Shown here piece by piece: positions 1 to 5,115 of a stretch of 5,115 nucleotides of DNA. The stretch is taken from the NCBI GenBank assembly GCA_016287995.1, contig JAEEXW010000246.1, forward strand, positions 1-5,115, read 5' to 3'. A program made the position numbers and the translations under genes. How positions within the stretch are numbered: position 1 is the stretch's first letter; every line of letters begins with the position of its first letter. The stretch is from Bacteroidales bacterium (GTDB taxonomy: Bacteria; Bacteroidota; Bacteroidia; Bacteroidales; UBA3824). The notes beneath the pieces are model-generated. The model was not told the origin of the DNA. It saw only the letters and a list, made by a program, of their open reading frames with translations, and searched no databases.

Positions 1-1466
1 AACTCGGCTACAAGCCGATTATGATTAATTACAATCCCGAGACCGTCTCCACCGACTACGATATGTGCGACCGTCTGTACTTCGACGAACTCTCATTCGA
101 GCGCGTGCTTGATGTCATCGAACTCGAAAATCCTCGCGGCGTGATTGTTTCGGTTGGTGGTCAGATTCCCAACAACCTTGCGATGAAACTCCACCGTCAG
201 AGCGTGCCAATCCTCGGTACATCGCCCGTGTCCATCGACCGCGCCGAAAACCGCAACAAGTTCTCCGCAATGCTCGACTCCCTCGGCATCGACCAACCCA
301 AATGGAGCGCATTGACAAGTATGGACGACGTGAAGGCGTTTGTTGACAGAGTTGGATTCCCCGTTTTGGTGCGTCCGTCGTATGTGCTTTCGGGTGCGGC
401 GATGAACGTTTGCTACGATTACGAGGAGTTGGAACGCTTCCTGCAACTCGCAAGCGAAGTCAGCAAGGAATACCCTGTGGTGATTTCGCAGTTTATGCAG
501 GAGACCAACGAGATTGAGTTTGACGCTGTGGCGCAGAACGGCGAAGTTGTAGAGTACGGCATTTCGGAACACGTTGAGTATGCGGGCGTTCACTCGGGCG
601 ACGCAACGATGGTGTTCCCCGCGCAGCAAATCAGTTGCGGTACTGTCCGTCAGATCAAGAAGATAAGTCGCGCAATCGCCAAGGAACTCAACATTTCGGG
701 ACCGTTCAACATTCAGTTCCTCGCCAAGGGCCGCGACGTGAAGGTCATCGAGTGCAACCTCCGTGCATCGCGTTCGTTCCCGTTTGTGAGCAAGGTTTTG
801 AAGAGGAATTTCATCGAGACTGCCACGCGCATTATGCTCGACGCGCCTTACACCAAGCCCGACAAGAGCGAGTTTGACATCGACCGTTTGGGTGTCAAGG
901 CAAGTCAGTTCTCGTTTGCAAGGCTTCAAAACGCCGACCCGGTTTTGGGCGTCGATATGAGTTCCACGGGCGAAGTTGGCTGTCTTGGCGACACTTACGA
1001 GGAGGCTCTGTTGAATGCTCTCATCGCCACCGGCTACAAGATTCCGTCGAAGGAGAAGGGCATTATGATTTCGTCGGGAAGTGCCAAGGAGAAGGCTGCA
1101 ATGCTCGACGCCGCCCGCGAACTTTGCAAGAATGGTTATTCGATTTACGCCACCGAAGGCACCGCCAAGTATTTCAACGACAACGGTGTAAAAGCCACCG
1201 CAGTAGGTTGGCCCGACGAAGACGGCGTATCGAAGTACGAGAATGTTATGAAGATGATTTCTGACCACAAGTTTGACCTCATCGTCAACATCCCGAAAAA
1301 CCACACCAAGCGCGAACTCACCAACGGCTACCGCATCCGTCGCGGCGCCATAGACCACAACATCCCGCTCATCACCAACGCCCGCCTCGCCACGGCATTC
1401 ATCGAGGCGTTCTGCGCAGTAGGAGTCGAGGGATTGAAGATTAAGAGTTGGCAGGAGTATGTGTAG
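1..1466 (+). CDS. carB: Carbamoyl-phosphate synthase large subunit, C-terminal part (5' end outside window)
   Basis: CarB makes carbamoyl phosphate from bicarbonate, ammonia (delivered by CarA from glutamine) and two ATP, for pyrimidine and arginine synthesis in the cytoplasm. The frame is open to the left edge (codons from position 3 read LGYKPI before the ATG at 21), so that ATG is internal. Numbering from it: NPETVSTDYD at 5-14, second ATP-grasp domain about 75-300 with VRPSYVLSGAAM (117-128), EHVEYAGVHSGDA (183-195) and IECNLRASRSFPFVSK (243-258). Predicted metal ligands are Gln232, Glu244 and Asn246, matching the spacing of E. coli Gln829/Glu841/Asn843. The MGS-like regulatory domain spans about 345-470, with ATEGT (377-381) and Trp397. 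About 487 of the usual ~1,070 residues are present. The sequence resembles the Bacteroidota/eukaryotic CPS branch more than the E. coli enzyme. Its last 146 bp are repeated at 2099-2244. Codons favour C/G at third positions, unlike the AT-richer neighbours. Confidence 0.97.
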   Translation, partial: LGYKPIMINYNPETVSTDYDMCDRLYFDELSFERVLDVIELENPRGVIVSVGGQIPNNLAMKLHRQSVPILGTSPVSIDRAENRNKFSAMLDSLGIDQPKWSALTSMDDVKAFVDRVGFPVLVRPSYVLSGAAMNVCYDYEELERFLQLASEVSKEYPVVISQFMQETNEIEFDAVAQNGEVVEYGISEHVEYAGVHSGDATMVFPAQQISCGTVRQIKKISRAIAKELNISGPFNIQFLAKGRDVKVIECNLRASRSFPFVSKVLKRNFIETATRIMLDAPYTKPDKSEFDIDRLGVKASQFSFARLQNADPVLGVDMSSTGEVGCLGDTYEEALLNALIATGYKIPSKEKGIMISSGSAKEKAAMLDAARELCKNGYSIYATEGTAKYFNDNGVKATAVGWPDEDGVSKYENVMKMISDHKFDLIVNIPKNHTKRELTNGYRIRRGAIDHNIPLITNARLATAFIEAFCAVGVEGLKIKSWQEYV

Positions 1467-1467
1467 A
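1322..1467 (+). repeat. Direct repeat copy A: functional carB 3' end
   Basis: This 146-bp stretch, covering the last ~47 codons of carB, its TAG and one base beyond, recurs in the same orientation at 2099-2244, exactly 777 bp downstream. The copies differ at 1352 (a/c), 1355 (c/t), 1394 (g/c), 1409 (g/t) and 1430 (g/t), with no indels. Similarity ends abruptly one base after the stop codon. On the left, the seven bases before the repeat match at only four positions, so the boundary there is also sharp. Copy A is joined to the rest of carB and is the translated one. Confidence 0.95.
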
Positions 1468-1653
1468 GCCATCGCGAACTTGTTTGCGGAGGCGATACAT
1501 ACGCTCGGAGAATCCGTCATATTTTAAGAAGTCGGCTTCCAAGCGTTTCAACTGCTTGAACAACAAATAATCCGCCTGCTTTATCAATACAATGCACATA
1601 TTTGCAATTGTTTGAGGCGGGCGGGTTTTTGCTAATTGTTGTGATGTAAAGTG
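1468..1653 (-). pseudogene. C-terminal remnant of a four-helix-bundle suffix-domain protein
   Basis: Read on the minus strand, 1653 down to 1468 is open and codes for about 62 residues, beginning HFTSQQLAKTRPPQTIANM and continuing with CIVLIKQADYLLFKQLKRLE, then ADFLKYDGFSERMYRLRKQV and RDG. From memory this matches the C-terminal part of 'four helix bundle suffix domain' proteins (TIGR04258, related to the 23S intervening-sequence family TIGR02436). Typical features are an ANxxIxLIxQxDYLL helix, a LExDFLxxGGFxERM turn and a final RxRxxxR stretch. A TAA at 1654-1656 sits just upstream in frame and the N-terminal four-helix domain is missing; the only ATG (1614-1612) would remove part of the suffix. 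The frame runs eight codons past the recognisable end into the carB tail and stops at 1441-1443. It converges on carB with no spacer. The family has no function I can state. Alternatively it could be a short independent protein, which I think unlikely. Confidence 0.68.
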
Positions 1654-1678
1654 TTAACATGTTTTTTTTCGTTACGTT

Positions 1679-2089
1679 ATGAAATATACAATTATGAAGA
1701 AAAAAATATTATTGCTACTATGTGTTTTGACGGTATGTGTTTGTTGTATAAGTAGCTGTAAAAGTACAGGATTTTTAATGGCAAAACCCAAAGTAGTTTT
1801 GATAGGTGAAACATATTCACCAAGGTCTTATGATGCGGAGATTGATGTCTACATAACCTCCAAACCTTCTGTTGAATATATCGAATTTGCCAAAATTGAA
1901 TGTAATGATACAAATGACGAATGGAATTTGAATCAAATTAAAATGAAGGCGCGAGAAATAGGCGCAGACGGTGTCATCATAATAGGAAAAGCATCGTCGG
2001 GAAGTTTTGGAGTTCCCGTTGGGGCAGGTATGTATTCATATTTTAATGAATCATACGGTATGAATGCAGTCGCCATCAAATATAAATAG
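1679..2089 (+). CDS. Small lipoprotein with an RcsF/YbjQ-like C-terminal motif
   Basis: The product is 136 residues from the ATG at 1679. A second ATG at 1694 (residue 6) gives the more typical start MKKKILLLL, and no Shine-Dalgarno site decides between them. A lysine-rich start, a hydrophobic stretch (10-24) and the lipobox ISSC (24-27) indicate a signal peptidase II substrate with lipidated Cys27. The residues after the cysteine (KSTGF) lack the acidic lipoprotein-export signal of Bacteroidota surface lipoproteins, so it probably faces the periplasm. The mature part has a beta-rich segment (KVVLIG; IDVYIT) and a helix reading IKMKAREIGADGVIIIG (87-103). That last pattern, a helix then GAD/N and a hydrophobic strand, resembles the small folds of RcsF, YbjQ and DUF4156-type proteins. 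This similarity is weak and gives no function. The gene lies between two copies of the carB tail, is clearly AT-richer than carB, and is the only intact gene in that segment. Confidence 0.82.
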   Translation: MKYTIMKKKILLLLCVLTVCVCCISSCKSTGFLMAKPKVVLIGETYSPRSYDAEIDVYITSKPSVEYIEFAKIECNDTNDEWNLNQIKMKAREIGADGVIIIGKASSGSFGVPVGAGMYSYFNESYGMNAVAIKYK

Positions 2090-2098
2090 TTAACCCTT

Positions 2099-2244
2099 CA
2101 ACGGCTACCGCATCCGTCGCGGCGCCATCGATCACAACATCCCGCTCATCACCAACGCCCGCCTCGCCACCGCATTCATCGAGGCTTTCTGCGCAGTAGG
2201 AGTCGATGGATTGAAGATTAAGAGTTGGCAGGAGTATGTGTAGA
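2099..2244 (+). pseudogene. Orphan second copy of the carB 3' end (direct repeat copy B)
   Basis: This is a 146-bp copy of carB positions 1322-1467, 141/146 identical and ending at the same TAG (2241-2243). In the carB frame it reads NGYRIRRGAIDHNIPLITNA and on to SWQEYV. An in-frame TAA at 2091-2093 closes it upstream and there is no start codon, so it is not expected to be translated. Four differences are silent (Ile, Asp, Thr, Ala codons) and one changes Glu to Asp; all five are at third codon positions. It starts 10 bases after the lipoprotein stop and is in a different frame from that gene. The terminator lies 34 bases beyond it, so this copy may be the original resident carB end, displaced by the DNA now between the copies. 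Confidence 0.93.
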
Positions 2245-2278
2245 ACTAATTGAAAGTTGAAAATTTAAAATTGAAAAA

Positions 2279-2311
2279 AACGAGGTTGTCTGTAAGTCAT
2301 ACAGCCTCGTT
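2279..2311. terminator. Bidirectional intrinsic terminator between convergent units
   Basis: The stem AACGAGGTTGT (2279-2289) pairs with ACAGCCTCGTT (2301-2311) with one G-U pair and an 11-base loop. On the minus strand the stem merges into a run of seven Ts (complement of the A-run 2274-2280), a strong terminator for the 5115-2334 unit, whose last stop codon is 23 bases away. On the plus strand a shorter TTTT (2315-2318) follows, so it can also end transcripts from carB or the lipoprotein gene. The bases 2244-2278 before it are a low-complexity run of TTGAAA-like words with no gene. Confidence 0.82.
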
Positions 2312-2333
2312 ATGTTTTAAAAAATCCTAATCA

Positions 2334-3215
2334 TTAATATTTTGTACGATGGTACATTATCAAAGCAGGCTTTTTTTCTTTGCCGCCGACACGGAAACGA
2401 AGTCCGACAATTCCGCCGAGATTGCATGACGAAATTTTGTCAGCAATGTTGCTTTGTGTAATGCCGTGATATTCCGTAGTTTCCGGATCAAAAATTTTCC
2501 CGTTAATATCTTTTTGGTTTGTGAAACGGTATGCACTGTAAATGCCGAAAGTAAATTCCGTGCGGCGTTTTTCGCCCAAGGCATAACAAAACAAAGCCTG
2601 CGCACCAATGCCGTAAACCGCTTTTTTGAGTTTTGTGTCGCCCGAAAAATCCGAAACGTTAAAAATTCCGTGTTCCTTGTCCACAATCCCTGAATAATCA
2701 AGATTGTAATCGGGGAAAAATTTGCCAACGGAAATGTCTCCGCTTTTGATCTTGTAATCCTGCGACAAAACTTTCGTATAAAAGCCGTTGACACCGATTA
2801 AAAGCCTTAACCTTTCCGATAATTTTGTCTGATAATAAAGGCTTAGCGGAAAGTCCAAAACGCTCTGTTTGTCAACCTCTTTTAAGCCGTTAAAAGAAAC
2901 GTTTTGCGTATAATTCAAGCCGTTTTCCTTGTCGGTAAGATTCGGCGTACTTTCGTTGAAAGAGAGTTTTCCAGAGGTTTTCTGCGTGTTGAAATTTATT
3001 CCCAAACCAATACCGAAATGCTCTGAAAACATCCACTGCCAACCGATGCCAGCGTTAAAACCCAAGCCGGGTGTTTTGCTGCCGAAACTGCCTGTTGCGT
3101 AATTGATATTATGCAAACCTCCGCCGAGATTCGCGTAAAAATAATTGCCTTTTTGCGCGTTAACCGTTGTTGCAGCGGTTAACGCTATGATTAATGATAA
3201 TAAAACTTTTTTCAT
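2334..3215 (-). CDS. Predicted outer-membrane beta-barrel protein
   Basis: The product is 293 residues. It starts with a signal peptide, MKKVLLSLIIALTAATTVNA, with likely cleavage before QKG, leaving about 273 residues. The mature part alternates aromatic and glycine-rich segments typical of transmembrane beta strands: YFYANLGGGL (25-34), PGLGFNAGIGWQWMF (49-63), HFGIGLGINFN (66-76), a DFPLSLYYQTKLS stretch, LRLLIGVNGFYTKV, FTFGIYSAYRF and, near the end, NLGGIVGLRFRVGG followed by a short basic tail. It belongs to the general porin-like or 'outer membrane beta-barrel' group common in Bacteroidota (PF13568/PF13505-like by pattern); I cannot assign a narrower family or ligand. Its ATG overlaps the stop of the upstream adhesin-like gene (ATGA), so the two are very likely co-transcribed and translationally coupled. 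That context suggests a role at the outer membrane together with the exported protein. PorP/SprF-like function is possible but not shown. Confidence 0.85.
   Translation of the reverse strand: MKKVLLSLIIALTAATTVNAQKGNYFYANLGGGLHNINYATGSFGSKTPGLGFNAGIGWQWMFSEHFGIGLGINFNTQKTSGKLSFNESTPNLTDKENGLNYTQNVSFNGLKEVDKQSVLDFPLSLYYQTKLSERLRLLIGVNGFYTKVLSQDYKIKSGDISVGKFFPDYNLDYSGIVDKEHGIFNVSDFSGDTKLKKAVYGIGAQALFCYALGEKRRTEFTFGIYSAYRFTNQKDINGKIFDPETTEYHGITQSNIADKISSCNLGGIVGLRFRVGGKEKKPALIMYHRTKY
3212..3215 (-). other. ATGA stop/start overlap (translational coupling)
   Basis: On the minus strand the bases 3215-3212 read ATGA. The TGA ends the T9SS adhesin-like gene and the ATG starts the beta-barrel gene. 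No separate ribosome-binding site is visible, so the second gene probably depends on ribosomes finishing the first. Confidence 0.8.
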
Positions 3216-5115
3216 TTTACGATGATTTTAAAAGCGGTCTTTTCGCCGTTAGTTAATAAAATACCTGTATAGTTGCCTTTTTTTAATGTCAACTTGTTAA
3301 TTTGCTGAACGTTGGAAATCTTTTTTACGAGCCTTCCCGAATCATTAGTGATAAAGATTTCGTATTTATAGTTAGGGTCAAAATTCAAAACCTCTATCGT
3401 AAATTCTTGTGCTTCAAGCATCGGATTAGGATAGAGGTTAATGCCAACATCGGATTTCTTTTTTGAAACAGTGTTTTTTACCTCGAAAGGACACGATTCA
3501 ATACGTTTGCCATCAAACTCCGTCCAAACAGTGTAAACTCCTGAAAATGCGTTGTTTAAATGCAAATATTGGTTAACCTCGCCAGAAAGGTTGCTGCCGT
3601 TATTTGTCCATTGATATGAAGTGAATTGATTGTTTTTGTTGTCAACGCACAATGTATTGTAATACAACTGTTTAATAATTCCGAAAAGGTTCTTGACTTC
3701 AAAGTCAAACGGATAACTTTTGGAATCTTTGCCGATGTTGTCGGTAAAGACCACCGAACCGCTGTATTTTCCCGGTTCTAACGTGTTTGGAAGTCTAAAC
3801 TCAAAATCGCCTTCGGAGGCTAAGATTTGTCCTTTTTGGGTTGAAATTTCTGGATTGTCAAATGTTAACGTGTAACTTTCTGCATTGCCGAAAACAATCA
3901 AGTACGAAAGTTTCGCCTTATCGTTGCAAAAATCGTCAGCATTGCACAAAATTTTTTCTTCATCGGCGACGGGAATTTCAGAATTTTCAATGTGCGCCGT
4001 TAACGAGTAGATTTTGGAAGAATTAAAATTTTCATTGCCTTCAACGTAATACTCAACAATATAATCACCGGCATTGACGGCTTGCGGAAGCGTTTCTGAA
4101 AATTCCTGATTCAAAATTTTATACATCAACTTACCGCTGTTTGTTGACCCCGCCGTAATCAAATCGTGCGGCTTGTTGTCGAAAACAAGTCCTGAAATAG
4201 GCTCAGGCGGAATTATTACAGGGTCGGCTTTTTTAATTATGAATTCCGTAGTGTTATTTTCTGGCAGTTTGTAATTTTTGTTATCAAGTGCTGTTGCTGT
4301 TGCGGTGTAAGTTCCGGCATTTATTTTTGCGCCGCTGACGGTTACCGTGCAGACATCTTTGCCGATTAAGCCGCTTAAAGTTGCTGTCGGGGCTTGTTCG
4401 CTGCCGTTGTAAAACAAATCGGTGTTGCTCCAAACAAGGGGTGCTTCTTTCGGCAGAATAGTGAGGTTTTGACTGCTGAAAACGATTGAGTAATTGTCAT
4501 TTGCGGTTAAAGTTCCTTGTTTTATGGTGTAACTGCCGACGTTTTCGCCTTCTTCGCGGGAGAGTGTGCCGGATAATTTGTCGCTGCCGATTAAGCCGTC
4601 AATCGTGAAAGAAAATTCGGGATCATTTTCGCCGTAAGTTTTGCTTTTTGCCTCGGCTGCAACGGTAATTTCTTTGGGCAGAATTTTATAATCCAATGTA
4701 AAATCTTTCATTACTCCGCCTGCGTTGTTTGAAATGTTTGTGATGTTAACCGTTTTGTTTCCGGCGTTAATCACGTCTTCGGGATAAATCAAAGAATATT
4801 CTGACTTGGGAATTTCTACGCCGTCCACCTTTATAGTTATCTCAGGTTTAAATTCTTCACCGTTATAAAATGAAGTTTGCTGCAAAATTTCTTTCTCGGT
4901 TTCCTCGTATTCCACTTTCAGTTCATAATCGCAGCCTATGCTGAACCCGAATCCCCAGAGTTTTGTGGTCTTGTTTTGAAAAACATAACCGTCAGCAGAA
5001 GAAAAATGTTCCGCAACCTCATTTGGGACGGGGATTACACTTACTTTGTCAAGAGTTTTTATCATTCTAACCGACATTCCTTCGCCGCGTCGGGAAGTTT
5101 TTGAACTCACATTAG
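3212..5115 (-). CDS. T9SS-exported repeat protein with MBG/Ig-like domains (5' end outside window)
   Basis: The frame is open to the right edge. The GTG at 5110-5108 is not a convincing start because no signal peptide follows, so the N terminus is missing. Numbering from that GTG (632 residues): a first MBG-like repeat at about 73-145; an MBG/YDG-type repeat at 146-220 with ITVAAEAKSKTYGENDPEF; a third at 221-295 with FYNGSEQAPTATLSGL and NAGTYTATATALDNKNY; and a fourth bacterial repeat at about 297-375 with LVFDNKPHDLITAGS and NAGDYIVEYYVEGNENF. Two more beta-rich Ig-like segments lie at about 380-475 and 476-548. The C terminus (about 555-632) starts with INLYPNP and ends in KTAFKIIVK, a type A sorting domain that directs secretion through the T9SS, with the domain cleaved at the cell surface. 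Expected role: a surface-attached or released adhesin-like protein; the ligand is unknown. It is the first gene of a pair with the beta-barrel protein. Residues 4-18 could be the end of another domain (see findings). Confidence 0.9.
   Translation of the reverse strand, partial: NVSSKTSRRGEGMSVRMIKTLDKVSVIPVPNEVAEHFSSADGYVFQNKTTKLWGFGFSIGCDYELKVEYEETEKEILQQTSFYNGEEFKPEITIKVDGVEIPKSEYSLIYPEDVINAGNKTVNITNISNNAGGVMKDFTLDYKILPKEITVAAEAKSKTYGENDPEFSFTIDGLIGSDKLSGTLSREEGENVGSYTIKQGTLTANDNYSIVFSSQNLTILPKEAPLVWSNTDLFYNGSEQAPTATLSGLIGKDVCTVTVSGAKINAGTYTATATALDNKNYKLPENNTTEFIIKKADPVIIPPEPISGLVFDNKPHDLITAGSTNSGKLMYKILNQEFSETLPQAVNAGDYIVEYYVEGNENFNSSKIYSLTAHIENSEIPVADEEKILCNADDFCNDKAKLSYLIVFGNAESYTLTFDNPEISTQKGQILASEGDFEFRLPNTLEPGKYSGSVVFTDNIGKDSKSYPFDFEVKNLFGIIKQLYYNTLCVDNKNNQFTSYQWTNNGSNLSGEVNQYLHLNNAFSGVYTVWTEFDGKRIESCPFEVKNTVSKKKSDVGINLYPNPMLEAQEFTIEVLNFDPNYKYEIFITNDSGRLVKKISNVQQINKLTLKKGNYTGILLTNGEKTAFKIIVK

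Noticed and set aside
93..1520. 475-codon open frame antisense to carB
   Set aside because: It mirrors the strong third-position C/G bias of carB; the translation has no recognisable motifs and carB is certain on the other strand.
1572..1630. CCGCCT...AGGCGG pairing followed by TTTTT as a carB terminator
   Set aside because: The stem is 6 bp with a ~37-base loop and five unpaired bases before the T-run, and it falls within the coding sequence of the four-helix remnant.
1651..1660. Palindrome TGTTAACA as an operator or recombination site
   Set aside because: An 8-bp palindrome is expected by chance in AT-rich DNA, and GTTAAC recurs elsewhere in the window without pattern.
1608..1662. Bacteroidota -33/-7 promoter (TTTG / TAnnTTTG) for the lipoprotein gene
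   Set aside because: TTTG words occur, but no TAnnTTTG box sits at the right spacing; the nearest candidates (TAATTGTTG, TAACATGT) match too poorly.
2244..2280. TTGAAAGTTGAAAATTTAAA-type tract as a tandem repeat
   Set aside because: Only a few imperfect words are present; it is better described as AT-rich spacer leading into the terminator.
2360..2794. 144-codon minus-strand frame and other short frames inside the barrel and adhesin genes
   Set aside because: They overlap well-supported genes in other frames and show no domain, signal peptide or independent start context.
5093..5110. GTG or the nearby ATG as the true start of the T9SS protein
   Set aside because: No signal peptide follows either codon, and the frame stays open to the window edge, so the gene most likely starts outside.

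Overview
The window looks like chromosomal DNA of a Bacteroidota bacterium, most likely in or near the order Bacteroidales. Four things point there: a CarB of the Bacteroidota type, a surface protein ending in a type IX secretion (T9SS) sorting domain, a remnant of a 'four helix bundle suffix' protein, and the absence of clear Shine-Dalgarno sites. No RNA genes, CRISPR array, transposase or integrase were found.

Layout. Positions 1-1466 (+) hold the C-terminal ~45% of carB, the large subunit of carbamoyl-phosphate synthase; the 5' part lies outside the window. Positions 1468-1653 (-) hold an unannotated gene remnant: the last ~60 codons of a four-helix-bundle suffix protein, abutting the carB stop. 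Positions 1679-2089 (+) encode a small intact lipoprotein. Positions 2099-2244 are a second, near-identical copy of the last 146 bp of carB (141/146 identical), with no start codon. A hairpin at 2279-2311 ends both converging transcription units. On the minus strand, 5115-3212 is a large T9SS-exported, MBG/Ig-repeat adhesin-like protein, open at the window edge. It is followed with a 4-nt ATGA overlap by 3215-2334, a predicted outer-membrane beta-barrel protein.

The most unusual structure is 1322-2244: a ~630-bp segment (gene remnant plus lipoprotein gene) sits exactly behind carB and is bracketed by two copies of the carB 3' end. All five differences between the copies fall at third codon positions and four are silent, so the copies appear to have diverged as parts of working carB genes rather than by decay of a local duplicate. 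This fits acquisition of foreign DNA that brought its own carB tail, displacing the resident tail and leaving it next to the terminator. A strain-mixed assembly join would look the same and must be excluded.

A second point is that the regulatory domain of this CarB keeps five of the six residues that, as I recall, bind N-acetylglutamate in human CPS1. The minus-strand pair suggests a cell-surface unit: an exported repeat protein and a translationally coupled outer-membrane partner.
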